A DNA stretch of 64,000 nucleotides from JABFSS01 sp964497975 (GTDB lineage: Bacteria > Patescibacteriota > Gracilibacteria > Peribacterales > Peribacteraceae). Numbering within the stretch: the first letter of the stretch is position 1; each line of letters starts with the position of its first letter. Positions 8,775 to 16,509 of this stretch are shown in pieces. Under the pieces are notes generated by a model. The model searched no databases. It was not told the DNA's origin and saw nothing but the letters and a program-made list of their open reading frames with translations. Location of the stretch: contig CAZCFO010000003.1 of assembly GCA_964497975.1 (NCBI GenBank), positions 124,001 through 188,000 of the forward strand, written 5' to 3'. Position numbers and translations under genes: made by a program.

Positions 8775-9707
8775 ATGCAAAAAAGTGATCGCCGCCGCTC
8801 TCGCGCCTGGAAGCGCGCCGTCCCTATCCTCCTTTTCTCGGCGCTGCTGACGGCGTGCGTGGCGGGCTCCTCACCGGACAATCCGGCCGATGCCGTGCTG
8901 GTCGGCGTGATGATCGACAACCATCAGGGAGCCCGCGACTTTCAGCGCGGCCTGGAGAAGGCGACGCTGGTGCAGGAATTTTTGGTGGAGGGGTTCATCA
9001 CGCGATTCCTCGCGTACGTCAACGTTGCCGATCTTCCCGATTCTATCGGCCCCGTCCGCTCGGTGCGGCCGTACTTTGTCGATGGCTCCTCGCCCGTCCT
9101 CTCCGCGATCCTGCACGTGGGCGGCAGTCCCGAGGCGATCGAGAAGCTGAAAGAGGAGGGATCCCCCCGGTCGTTCGACGCGCTGCGCCTCAACCGCTTC
9201 TTCGATGAGGACGAGATCGCCCCCGCGCCGCATCACCGCTTCATCACCGGCGACAGCATCGTGATGCTCGCCGACATGCTGGAGGACGTCTCCTCTGTCA
9301 CGCTGCCGCTCTTTCCGATTGGCGCGTTCGTGTCCGACGATTCCGCGCACCGCATCCAGATCGATCACCGCAGTCCGGTGCACAACGTCGGGTACGCGTA
9401 CGATCCCGGCACGCAGTCGTACCGCAAGATGAATCAGGGGATCGAGCGGCCGCCCTCGCCCGGCAATCTTCTCCTTCTCGAGTCTCCGGTCCTGGAGGTC
9501 GGCGAACTCGGCCGCCTGACCATCGATATGAACGGCACCGGCTCCGCCATTCTCTTCCGCGACGGGGGCGTGCAACGGGGGACGTGGAGCAAGACGCCGG
9601 ACACGTTCTATCGCTTCGCGGACGTGCGCGGCTTCCCCTTCGCGTTCCGGGACGGGCAGACGTGGATGATCGTGCTGGACTCGCTGGAAAAAGTCTCGTG
9701 GAAATGA
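8775..9707 (+). CDS. DUF3048 (YerB-like) lipoprotein
   Basis: The start is taken at ATG 8775, which gives a basic N-terminus, a hydrophobic stretch and the lipobox LLTAC, so the mature protein should be lipid-anchored. The 310-residue sequence shows VGVMIDNHQGARDFQRGLEKA and FITRFLAYVN...DSIGPVRSVRPYFVD, then a second half with HRFITG, VHNVGYAYD and TWSKT; this is the DUF3048 layout of B. subtilis YerB. The biochemical role is unknown. Its promoter region overlaps that of the divergent serine-rich secreted gene. Confidence 0.88.
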   Translation: MQKSDRRRSRAWKRAVPILLFSALLTACVAGSSPDNPADAVLVGVMIDNHQGARDFQRGLEKATLVQEFLVEGFITRFLAYVNVADLPDSIGPVRSVRPYFVDGSSPVLSAILHVGGSPEAIEKLKEEGSPRSFDALRLNRFFDEDEIAPAPHHRFITGDSIVMLADMLEDVSSVTLPLFPIGAFVSDDSAHRIQIDHRSPVHNVGYAYDPGTQSYRKMNQGIERPPSPGNLLLLESPVLEVGELGRLTIDMNGTGSAILFRDGGVQRGTWSKTPDTFYRFADVRGFPFAFRDGQTWMIVLDSLEKVSWK

Positions 9708-9743
9708 GCATCGTCTTCCGTGGGGCATGGTACTGTCATTTCC

Positions 9744-11087
9744 ATGTCCGTTCATCGTTTGAGTGCCGCGTGTATCCTCACGCTTCTCTTCGCGGGAATG
9801 ATTCCGACGGTGTCCGCCGCTCCCGTTCCGTTCCCCGATACCGCGGACCGCTGGTACCGCTATCGGGAGGCGATCCAGTATCTCAAAGATAAAGACGTGA
9901 TCGGAGGCTATCCCGATGGCGGCTTCCACCCCAAGGACACGATCAACCGCGCCGAACTGCTCAAGATCGTCTTCAAGGGCAAAAGCGACGTGACGCCCGT
10001 GACCCGCCGCTGCTTCAGCGACGTGAATCCCACGGAGTGGTACGCGCCGTACATCTGCGCCGCCAAAAACCGCGGCATCGTCGACGGCTACGACGACGGC
10101 AACTTCCGGCCCGGCCAGGCGGTGAACGCCGCCGAGGCCATCAAGATCGTGCTGCAGGCGTACGGACGGACCATCACGGAGCCCGAGGGGGAAAAATGGT
10201 ATCTGCCTTACGTGCAGGAGCTGGCGGACAACCACATCCTGCCCGCGAGTTCGTATCTCCCGTGGGAGCCGCTCACCCGCGAGCGCGCGGCCGATCTTTT
10301 GTGGCGCATGCTCCGTTTCGAAGAAGACCGCGTGAACCCGCAGCTGTCCCCCGGATGCGGGAAGGCGGCCGTTCCCGCGCCGCTGAGCATTCCCGTCGAC
10401 GGCCGCGACCGCACGTTCCTCCTCACGATTCCCTCCGGGTACGTGCAGCATGATCCCGCGCCGTTGATCATCGCGTTCCACGGACGCACCAACAGCAACG
10501 AGCAGGTGCGGCAGTATTACCGGCTCGACCGCGAGGCGGCGGGGGCGATCATCGCGTATCCGGCCGCGGTCAAAAAAGACAACGGCAGCTTCACGTGGTC
10601 GGATACCGGCGACACCCGCTACTTCGACGCGCTCGTCGAGCACCTGGCCGGCTACTACTGCATCGACATGGAGCGCATCTTCGTCGTCGGGCATTCGCTC
10701 GGCGCGTGGATGGCCAACACGGTGGCGTGCTACCGGGGCGGAGTCGTCCGGGGATCGGCGACCGTGGGAGGGGATTCGGTCATCACCGACTGCGACGGCC
10801 CCGCGGCCGCCCTCATCGCGCACAATCCGCGCGATACCCTCGCGCCGTTTTCCGGCGCCGAAAAAGTCCGCGCGATGCGCATCAAAGAAAACGGTTGCGC
10901 GTGGGAAACCGTGGCATCCGGTCCCGACGTGCTCAACTGCGTGCGGCATCTCCACTGCCCGGGCGGCAATGACATCCTGTGGTGCCCGCACGCCAAAGAC
11001 ACCGACGAGCGCGGCGTGTACTACCCTCACAACTGGCCGCGCGAGACCGGCAACATCATCTGGGAGTTCTTCCGGGGGTTGAAGTAG
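9744..11087 (+). CDS. Secreted fusion of three SLH domains and a PHB-depolymerase-like esterase
   Basis: Starting at ATG 9744 (MSVHRL) the protein has a signal peptide ending near VSA. Three S-layer-homology repeats follow (about residues 27-190), with GGYPDGGFHPKDTINRAELL and GYDDGNFRPGQAVNAAEA as hallmarks. From about residue 205 an alpha/beta-hydrolase begins: FHGRTNSN, nucleophile elbow GHSLGAW, acid region HNPRDT and a late histidine in YYPHNWP. SLH domains usually bind secondary cell-wall polymers, so this should be a wall-tethered esterase. A TACTGT -10 box lies 7 nt before the ATG. The free-standing esterase at 5400-6422 is a likely distant paralogue. Confidence 0.88.
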   Translation: MSVHRLSAACILTLLFAGMIPTVSAAPVPFPDTADRWYRYREAIQYLKDKDVIGGYPDGGFHPKDTINRAELLKIVFKGKSDVTPVTRRCFSDVNPTEWYAPYICAAKNRGIVDGYDDGNFRPGQAVNAAEAIKIVLQAYGRTITEPEGEKWYLPYVQELADNHILPASSYLPWEPLTRERAADLLWRMLRFEEDRVNPQLSPGCGKAAVPAPLSIPVDGRDRTFLLTIPSGYVQHDPAPLIIAFHGRTNSNEQVRQYYRLDREAAGAIIAYPAAVKKDNGSFTWSDTGDTRYFDALVEHLAGYYCIDMERIFVVGHSLGAWMANTVACYRGGVVRGSATVGGDSVITDCDGPAAALIAHNPRDTLAPFSGAEKVRAMRIKENGCAWETVASGPDVLNCVRHLHCPGGNDILWCPHAKDTDERGVYYPHNWPRETGNIIWEFFRGLK

Positions 11088-11158
11088 TCGCACGCAAAAA
11101 CCCCGCGTTTATCGCCATTTTGGCCCCCGGAGGCATTTTGCGAACGTGTGAAGAATTC

Positions 11159-11186
11159 TTGACTTACGACGCTTTTTGCGTACAAT
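11159..11186 (+). promoter_or_regulatory. Sigma-70 promoter of the 11211 gene
   Basis: TTGACT (11159-11164) and TACAAT (11181-11186) are separated by 16 nt; the ATG follows 24 nt later. Confidence 0.75.
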
Positions 11187-11210
11187 GGTCGATACTTTCC
11201 CCTTCAGTCT

Positions 11211-11750
11211 ATGAAGTCCGGACTTGAGAACCACCAGGACGATGTCGAAGCCAATGACGCCGTCAATGAAGGCGCGACCATTCAGCTCGCGTCCCGCAAG
11301 GGCGATGTGCGCAGGACCGCCATTGGTGATACGGAGGCTATCGGCATCGCCGATGAGACTGCCGAAGGAGATGTGGGCGCAGCGATCGAAACGGACGAAT
11401 TCAAGCGTGTGCTGCAGACGCGTATCGCCAAGCGCGAGACGCGCATGACGCTGGACTTCACCCGCGCCGACGGAAAAGTTGAGAAGCCGGTACTCAATAA
11501 GGTCATGAACCTTCGCGATAAGGTCAAAAAGGAGAACAACATGACGCTTCGTCTCGTCGGTCTCGATGACACCGAAGCTGCACATCTTCATCACCAAGGC
11601 ACGGTCAACAGCAAGGACACGGAAATCCTGAATGCCAAAGACACCCGTCAGACATTCAACGCCGAAAAGCGCGAGGCTGCAGAAGCGAGGAAGGAAGAAG
11701 AGAAGCCGGAAGCACAGGATGACGACGCGTCGCTGGAGAAGGCCGCCTGA
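11211..11750 (+). CDS. Unknown highly charged cytoplasmic protein
   Basis: This 179-residue protein is rich in Asp, Glu, Lys and Arg and has no signal peptide or membrane helix. The middle (TRMTLDFTRADGKVEKPVLNKV) may form a small beta-rich domain and the C-terminal 50 residues are low-complexity and acidic (EARKEEEKPEAQ). I recognise no family. It is a self-contained transcription unit: a near-consensus promoter stands before it and an 11-bp terminator directly after it, which suggests strong expression. Confidence 0.7.
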   Translation: MKSGLENHQDDVEANDAVNEGATIQLASRKGDVRRTAIGDTEAIGIADETAEGDVGAAIETDEFKRVLQTRIAKRETRMTLDFTRADGKVEKPVLNKVMNLRDKVKKENNMTLRLVGLDDTEAAHLHHQGTVNSKDTEILNAKDTRQTFNAEKREAAEARKEEEKPEAQDDDASLEKAA

Positions 11751-11768
11751 TCACGATCATCGACGTTC

Positions 11769-11804
11769 AAAAAACGAGGCTCCCCACGAGCCTCGTTTTA
11801 TTTT
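11769..11804. terminator. Bidirectional intrinsic terminator
   Basis: AAAACGAGGCT and AGCCTCGTTTT form an 11-bp stem around a 7-nt loop, followed by TATTTT on the plus strand and by a T-run on the minus strand. It separates the convergent genes 11211-11750 and 11815-11979. Confidence 0.85.
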
Positions 11805-11814
11805 CCCTCAGGGA

Positions 11815-11979
11815 TTACCGGTTCTGATTGTTGCGGCCGGCCCCGCGGTCCGGGTTGTTCGAGAAGTTGCCGCTGTTGTCCTGACCACTCTGGCGGTTGC
11901 CGCGGTCCGATCCCATGTCGCTGTCGCGCGACAGGTCGTCACTCTGCTGGCCTTGCTGGCCCTGATCGCGATGTGCCAT
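11815..11979 (-). CDS. Small hydrophilic Gln/Asp/Gly-rich protein, KGG/con-10-like
   Basis: I take the start at the ATG of 11979 (MAHRDQGQQ); the longer frame to 12060 has no support. The 54-residue peptide is built from Q, D, G, S, N and R, and its end NSGNFSNNPDRGAGR resembles the GNFANDPERA..GKKGG repeat of stress-induced KGG/con-10 proteins but lacks the final KGG. If related, it may be an intrinsically disordered stress protein. Terminators flank it on both sides. Confidence 0.5.
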   Translation of the reverse strand: MAHRDQGQQGQQSDDLSRDSDMGSDRGNRQSGQDNSGNFSNNPDRGAGRNNQNR

Positions 11980-12065
11980 AGAAAAAAGTGGGAAAGAGAT
12001 GAAGGGGATCCCTGGGGGATCCGAGCAGTGGGACGACGCCCCGGGGCAGTTCTTACTCAATTGGG

Positions 12066-12106
12066 CCGCTAAAAAAACCGCCGGGAATGCCCGGCGGCTT
12101 TAAGCG
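12066..12106 (-). terminator. Intrinsic terminator of the sigma/anti-sigma operon
   Basis: On the minus strand the 8-bp stem CCGCCGGG/CCCGGCGG with a 4-nt loop is followed by seven T residues, just downstream of the gene at 12124-13638; an outer CCGCT/AGCGG pairing extends it. Confidence 0.85.
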
Positions 12107-12123
12107 GAATATTCACGCTTCGT

Positions 12124-13638
12124 TCACTTCACCATTGCGCCTTCCATCATCGGGCGGATCGTGTTGTCCTGCTGTTTGATCATTTCGCTGGCCAGCGGAA
12201 CCACGACGCTTGAGCGGTAGAAGAATCCTTCTTCGCCGCCTTCGACGCTCTTGATGGGGAAGATGAGCGACGGCACGAGCAGCTCTTCGTTGGTGCCCGT
12301 GGTGTACCGGTAGTAGAGCGAGTACGAGACCGTGGGCTCGCCCAGGATCACCTTGCCCTTCTTCACCTCGGGGGCGGCGCCTCCGTCGGTCCGCATCAGG
12401 TCGACGGGCATCGCGCCGTAGTTGTCGATCTGGGCGAGGAACTTCTTCACCTCGTCCGCGCTGGTGACGCCGGCGTACTCGGACTTGATGTACGCGCGGT
12501 CCATGACCCCGTAGACGTTCATCACTCTCTTGTGCTTGGCGTGGACCCCGATGCTGATGCCGGCCTTCATGCCCGACTGGTCATGCACGGGCTTGCCGTC
12601 GATCAGGAGCGGGAAGACGACGCGCTGCGTTTCGGGAACGTACGCCATGCTCTTGTCCTTCGCGCGCTCGTAGTCGGTCTTCCACTGCATGTCGACTTCG
12701 GGCTCGCCGTAGTGCGAGAGGTCGATGCCGTGCGCCGCGGCGAAGTCCTTCGCGATCGCGATCAGCTGTTCGTTGGCGGGAACGTCGCCGATCTTCACCT
12801 GTTCGTTGCGGAAGCAGGCTTCGGTCGTGCACTTGCTCTGCGGCCACTGCTCCCAGTTGGCGTCGATGTTGATGGAGGAATCGCGCAGGTTCACGTACAG
12901 CTGCAGGCCGAACGGGACGTTCTGGTTGAAGCTGAGGGAATCGATGTTCATGCCCGAGAACGAGTCGAGGTTCAGGGTTCCCAGGTTCAGCCGCGACGAG
13001 ATCGCGGAGAGGGGAAGGTTCTTGCGCGACGAATCGTGCTTGTAGACGGGCACCGTCGGCGTGAGCTCGGGCAGCTCGCCGTCGTACACGTACTCATACT
13101 GGTACATCGGATAGGGCGCGATCATCTTGGCGTCCATCCCCATGGGGGCCTCCGACGGGACGGGATTCGATTGGACGGCGATGTCGCCGCCCATGCCGCC
13201 TCCGCCGCTCTGCGGGCGGGCGCTGCGCTCCGGCGACGCGGGGGCGATGTCGGTCAGGTTGCCGAACGCGTTCTCCTCCGCGTCTTCGATGCGGTAGGCG
13301 AACGCGGGGGCCGAAGCGCCGTCCTCACCGGCGGGAACGGTCTTCGGCAGGCCGTTATAGGCAACGAAGGCGACGGGGATCATCACGGCCGCGGTGAGCG
13401 CGCCGCCCAGCAGCCATGAGAGGTTCCAGGAGCGGCCCGCGGCGGGCACGTCCATCGTCGCGGCCTTGTCGCCCAGCTGGCTGCGGAGCTTCGCGACGAA
13501 CGCGGGGTCCGGCGACGTGGCCGGATCGTTTTTGAGGAGTTTGGTGATCAGCGGGATGAGCTCGGCTTCGTGCTCGCGCAGGCCGGGGTCCATCGCGTAC
13601 AGATCGGCGAGGAATTCATCGTGAGAAGAAGTAGTCAT
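12124..13638 (-). CDS. Membrane-bound partner (putative anti-sigma factor) of the ECF sigma factor
   Basis: The start is the ATG at 13638 (MTTSSHDEF), which overlaps the sigma-factor gene by 23 nt; the longer frame is an artefact. The 504-residue protein has a short cytoplasmic N-terminus of about 65 residues, one membrane helix (LLGGALTAAVMIPVAFVAY) and a large exported domain of over 400 residues with no motif I recognise. A cytoplasmic tail, one helix and an exported sensor, co-encoded with a sigma factor, is the usual anti-sigma design, but no zinc-binding HxxxCxxC (ZAS) motif is visible. The ectodomain is unusually large and may itself be the effector or the signal receptor. Confidence 0.7.
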   Translation of the reverse strand: MTTSSHDEFLADLYAMDPGLREHEAELIPLITKLLKNDPATSPDPAFVAKLRSQLGDKAATMDVPAAGRSWNLSWLLGGALTAAVMIPVAFVAYNGLPKTVPAGEDGASAPAFAYRIEDAEENAFGNLTDIAPASPERSARPQSGGGGMGGDIAVQSNPVPSEAPMGMDAKMIAPYPMYQYEYVYDGELPELTPTVPVYKHDSSRKNLPLSAISSRLNLGTLNLDSFSGMNIDSLSFNQNVPFGLQLYVNLRDSSINIDANWEQWPQSKCTTEACFRNEQVKIGDVPANEQLIAIAKDFAAAHGIDLSHYGEPEVDMQWKTDYERAKDKSMAYVPETQRVVFPLLIDGKPVHDQSGMKAGISIGVHAKHKRVMNVYGVMDRAYIKSEYAGVTSADEVKKFLAQIDNYGAMPVDLMRTDGGAAPEVKKGKVILGEPTVSYSLYYRYTTGTNEELLVPSLIFPIKSVEGGEEGFFYRSSVVVPLASEMIKQQDNTIRPMMEGAMVK

Positions 13639-14194
13639 AGGAAATGGGGAAAAACAGAAACAGAATCGCGAGCAGCGGGCGCAGCTGCGCCAGCGCGCGG
13701 AAGAAGAGGAGCTTGCAGTTGCCTTCGGTCTTGCCCGTGATGCGGGCGATCTCCTTGTAAGGGAGGCGTTCCCACACCCGGAGGAGCACCACCTCGCGCT
13801 GCAGCGGCTTGAGGGACGCGAGCGCCTTGCGCACGGCGCGGGCATCCATCTGCCGGGCTGCATCGAGCGCGGAGTCCTCATCTCCGGCGATCTCCTCGGC
13901 CTCCTCGATTCCCATCGCGTGTTCGCGGGGATCGCGGTAGTGGTCGATGAGGGCGTTGCGGGCGATGCGGTAGAGCCAGGCGCGGAGTTCGCCTTTGGCG
14001 GGATCGAAAGAGCGGATGGATTCCAGGGCCTTCATGAACGTGATGCTGGTGAGGTCCTCCGCCGCCTCTTTGGAGGAGGTTCTGCGGGAGAGAAATCTGT
14101 ACACGGCGTCCACGTGCAGGGTATAGAGCGGGTCGAAGGCCGCGAGGCGTCCCGCGCGGCAGTCGGCGATGCTTCGGAGTTCGGAGGAATCCAT
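13616..14194 (-). CDS. ECF-type RNA polymerase sigma factor
   Basis: The 192-residue protein shows region 2 (AFDPLYTLHVDAVYRFLSRRT...TFMKALESIRSFDP..GELRAWLYRIARNALIDHYR) and region 4 (ALASLKPLQREVVLLRVWERLPYKEIARITGKTEGNCKLLFFRALAQLR), the two-domain layout of ECF sigma factors. It has an odd hydrophobic tail (LLAILFLFFPISYDYFF) whose codons overlap the downstream gene. It would direct polymerase to a small regulon, released by a signal to the co-encoded membrane protein. A promoter with ECF-like features precedes it and may be autoregulated. Confidence 0.9.
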   Translation of the reverse strand: MDSSELRSIADCRAGRLAAFDPLYTLHVDAVYRFLSRRTSSKEAAEDLTSITFMKALESIRSFDPAKGELRAWLYRIARNALIDHYRDPREHAMGIEEAEEIAGDEDSALDAARQMDARAVRKALASLKPLQREVVLLRVWERLPYKEIARITGKTEGNCKLLFFRALAQLRPLLAILFLFFPISYDYFFSR

Positions 14195-14225
14195 AAGAAG
14201 GTGAAAGACAGCTGCTGCACAGTGT

Positions 14226-14252
14226 ATTACGGATAGGAGTGCAAAGGGTTAC
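14226..14252 (-). promoter_or_regulatory. Possible ECF-type autoregulated promoter
   Basis: On the minus strand GTAACC (14247-14252) and CGTAAT (14226-14231) are 15 nt apart, similar to the AAC-type -35 and CGT-type -10 of many ECF promoters, about 32 nt before the sigma-factor ATG. On the plus strand the same stretch gives TTACAAT, a candidate -10 for the rhodanese gene. Both readings are inference. Confidence 0.4.
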
Positions 14253-14386
14253 AATCTTCGGGTAAACGGCTTGCCCTCCATTTTCTGACGATATTCATCA
14301 CCACCTGCTACGCATTCCTTCCTCTCGCCAACGCGGAGATCAACCTGCTGCATGCGGAGCTCTCGGCGTTCGGCTCCGAATGGGAC

Positions 14387-15058
14387 ATGAAGGGGCTGGT
14401 TCTGATCGCGCCCGAGGGCATCAACGCGACGGTGTGCGGCACCGAGGAGGCGGTCGGGGAGTGGAAGCGGAGGATGCGGGAGCTCCACCCGGCCATGTCG
14501 TTCAAAGACAGCGGGGCCGATGCGCCGGTGTTCCGGAAGTGGTCGGTGAAGAGGAAGCCCGAGATCGTCGCGATCAAAGACCCCGCGATCCGTCCGGCGG
14601 GGACGCACCGGCATCTGTCTCCCGCCGAGTGGCACGCTCTGATCGCGCGCGGCGACGTGACGATCATCGATACGCGCAACGACTACGAAGTCGCGATCGG
14701 CAAATTCACACACGCGATCGATCCCGGCATCCGGAGCTTCCATGAATTCCCCGCATACGTCCGGGCGTCCGGCCTTCCCAAGGATAAAAAAGTCCTGCTG
14801 TACTGCACCGGCGGCATTCGCTGTGAGAAGGCGATCATCGCGATGGAAGACGAAGGCTTCACCGATGTGCACCAGCTGGATGGCGGCATCCTCGCGTATC
14901 TGGAGCAGTTCCCGCAGGGCGGGTTCGAGGGCGAGTGCTTCGTGTTCGACGAGCGCGTGGCGGTCGACAGCCAGCTGCGGCCCTCCTCCACGTTTACGCT
15001 CTGCACCGGTTGCGGCGACCCTGTAGCGCAGACGCCCCTGTGCGCGGCGTGCTCCTGA
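14387..15058 (+). CDS. trhO: tRNA uridine hydroxylase of the TrhO/YceA rhodanese family
   Basis: The protein contains LIAPEGINATVCG, the family's N-terminal signature, a rhodanese domain with TRNDYEVAIGKF and active-site loop YCTGGIRCEKA, and a C-terminal zinc-ribbon-like CTGC...CAAC. TrhO enzymes oxidise U34 to 5-hydroxyuridine in tRNA. The ATG at 14387 lies just before LIAPEGIN, but homologous sequence (FITTCYAFLPLANAEINLLHAE in pieces, from about 14291) continues upstream in the same frame. No ATG, GTG or TTG is found there before the in-frame stop at 14234, only CTG (14285) or ATA (14291). The true start may therefore be non-canonical. Confidence 0.85.
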   Translation: MKGLVLIAPEGINATVCGTEEAVGEWKRRMRELHPAMSFKDSGADAPVFRKWSVKRKPEIVAIKDPAIRPAGTHRHLSPAEWHALIARGDVTIIDTRNDYEVAIGKFTHAIDPGIRSFHEFPAYVRASGLPKDKKVLLYCTGGIRCEKAIIAMEDEGFTDVHQLDGGILAYLEQFPQGGFEGECFVFDERVAVDSQLRPSSTFTLCTGCGDPVAQTPLCAACS

Positions 15059-15074
15059 TGGCAAAATAATTATT

Positions 15075-15097
15075 ATTGCAATTGCAATATCATTGCA
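15075..15097 (+). promoter_or_regulatory. Overlapping palindromic operator (zinc/Fur-type box) before the zinc operon
   Basis: ATTGCAATTGCAAT (15075-15088) is a perfect palindrome, and TGCAATATCATTGCA (15083-15097) is a second palindrome overlapping it. Together they give three ATTGCA half-sites and their complements, 14 nt before the regulator ATG. The position before a Fur-family gene and znuACB suggests autoregulated zinc repression. Confidence 0.75.
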
Positions 15098-15110
15098 TTA
15101 GTCTTTCGGC

Positions 15111-15533
15111 ATGAATGATGTCTCACTCTCCGAACTTCTCCGTAAGCGCGGACTCCGCGATACCGGTCCGCGGCGACTGGTCATCGACATGCTGCGACGG
15201 TCTAAAAAGGCGATGTCCCCCCAGGACATCCACCGCAGGATTTCCGCCAAGGGAAGCGCCGTCAATGCCGTCACCATCTACCGCGTCCTGCAGCTGCTCA
15301 CCGACCTGCACATCGTGCATCGTCATCCCTGCAACGGCCTCTACACGCTCTGCTCCCTGCCCGGTATCGCCGGTCACCACGGATTCCTTCACTGCACCTC
15401 CTGCGACGGCATCGAAGAGTTTATCGATCCGACTCTGTGTACACTGGAAGACGGCATCGCGCGGAAGGCGAAGTTCCGTCCGTCCGGGCACGTGAGTGAA
15501 ATAACCGGCACCTGTTCTTCATGTAATTCCTGA
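15111..15533 (+). CDS. Fur-family metalloregulator, probably zinc-responsive (Zur-like)
   Basis: The 140-residue protein has a winged-helix N-terminus (RGLRDTGPRRLVIDMLRRSKKAMSPQDIHRRI...NAVTIYRVLQLLTDLHIVHRH) and a C-terminal dimerisation half with HHGFLHCTSCDGIEEF and a final CSSC. The two CxxC pairs are the structural zinc site of Fur/Zur proteins. It is the first gene of a run with znuA, znuC and znuB and is preceded by a double palindrome, so it most likely represses zinc uptake when zinc is sufficient. The specificity (Zur rather than Fur or PerR) rests on this context. Confidence 0.88.
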   Translation: MNDVSLSELLRKRGLRDTGPRRLVIDMLRRSKKAMSPQDIHRRISAKGSAVNAVTIYRVLQLLTDLHIVHRHPCNGLYTLCSLPGIAGHHGFLHCTSCDGIEEFIDPTLCTLEDGIARKAKFRPSGHVSEITGTCSSCNS

Positions 15534-15549
15534 TTTTCCTTCTTCTCTC

Positions 15550-16509
15550 ATGCGTACATCTTTTCATCTCCCATCATTTCTCGCGCTGGTCATCCTGGGA
15601 CTCTCCGGATGTGCCAAGCCGCCGGCTCCGGTCAACAAGCTGTCTGTCGTCGCAAGCTTCTATCCGCTTGCGTTTCTTGCTCAGCAGATCGGCGGGGAGA
15701 GAGTTGATGTTCTTCAAGTAACGCCCGGCGGCGTGGAGCCTCATGAATATGAGCCCGCTCCCGAGCAGCTGGCGACGGTCTACGATGCCAAAATTTTTCT
15801 CATGAATGGAGGAGGAGTGGATGCCTGGGGTGACAAGATTCTGGATGAAGTTCGCAGCACGGGCGTTATTGCGATTCGTGTGACGGATATGGTCGAGACC
15901 ATGGCTGGTTTTGAAGATGATTATCATGAAGAAGAGCATGAGGAAGGCGAAGTGCACACGTCGACCGGCGCGATCACGGTCGGAACGGACCCTCATATCT
16001 GGCTGAGCCCCGTGCTGATGCAGCGACAAGCGGAGGTTATTCGCGATGCCTTCATCCAATCCGACCCGGAGCACAAAGACGCATACGCGAAGAACGCGCA
16101 GGTGCTTCTCAAAAAGCTCGCCTCGCTCGACGGAGCATTCCGCAAGGGGCTCGCAAAATGCGCTTTCGGGGATGCGGTTACGTCTCACAACGCTTTCCGG
16201 TATCTCGCGAAGGAATATGACTTCCGCACTCTGGCGATTGCGGGACTTTCTCCCGACGAAGAGCCCTCGCCCAAGCGCATTGCGGAACTTGCGGATTTCG
16301 CCCGGGAGAACAACATCCGATACATCTTCTTCGAAACGCTCGTCAGTCCCGAACTGGCGGAGACCGTCGCGAGCGAAGTGGGCGCGCAGCCTCTGGTACT
16401 CAATCCGATCGAAGGCCTCACGCCCGACAATGCTGCAAAGAATGATGACTATTTCTCGTTGATGGAGGAGAATCTGAAAAATCTCCGCACCGCACTGCAA
16501 TGCCCGTAA
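15550..16509 (+). CDS. znuA: Zinc ABC transporter substrate-binding lipoprotein ZnuA
   Basis: The 319-residue protein has a signal peptide with lipobox LGLSGC. It then shows the cluster A-I metal-binding protein pattern: VVASFYPLAFLAQQIGG, GVEPHEYEP (first His ligand), an acidic His-rich loop (YHEEEHEEGE) as in zinc-specific members, TDPHIWLSP and a SHNAFRYLA His. It captures zinc outside the membrane for the ZnuBC transporter. It lies 16 nt after the regulator gene and overlaps znuC by 10 nt. Confidence 0.95.
   Translation: MRTSFHLPSFLALVILGLSGCAKPPAPVNKLSVVASFYPLAFLAQQIGGERVDVLQVTPGGVEPHEYEPAPEQLATVYDAKIFLMNGGGVDAWGDKILDEVRSTGVIAIRVTDMVETMAGFEDDYHEEEHEEGEVHTSTGAITVGTDPHIWLSPVLMQRQAEVIRDAFIQSDPEHKDAYAKNAQVLLKKLASLDGAFRKGLAKCAFGDAVTSHNAFRYLAKEYDFRTLAIAGLSPDEEPSPKRIAELADFARENNIRYIFFETLVSPELAETVASEVGAQPLVLNPIEGLTPDNAAKNDDYFSLMEENLKNLRTALQCP

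Noticed and set aside
8871..11093. A 740-residue minus-strand frame, and similar long antisense frames at 28259-30550 and 21318-25811
   Set aside because: They are mirror frames of real genes in GC-rich DNA, with Arg/His/Asp-rich translations and no domain structure; the sense genes have clear families.
11815..12060. An 81-residue version of the small Gln-rich protein
   Set aside because: The added N-terminus extends toward the terminator of the sigma operon and shows no protein-like bias; the inner ATG at 11979 is preferred.
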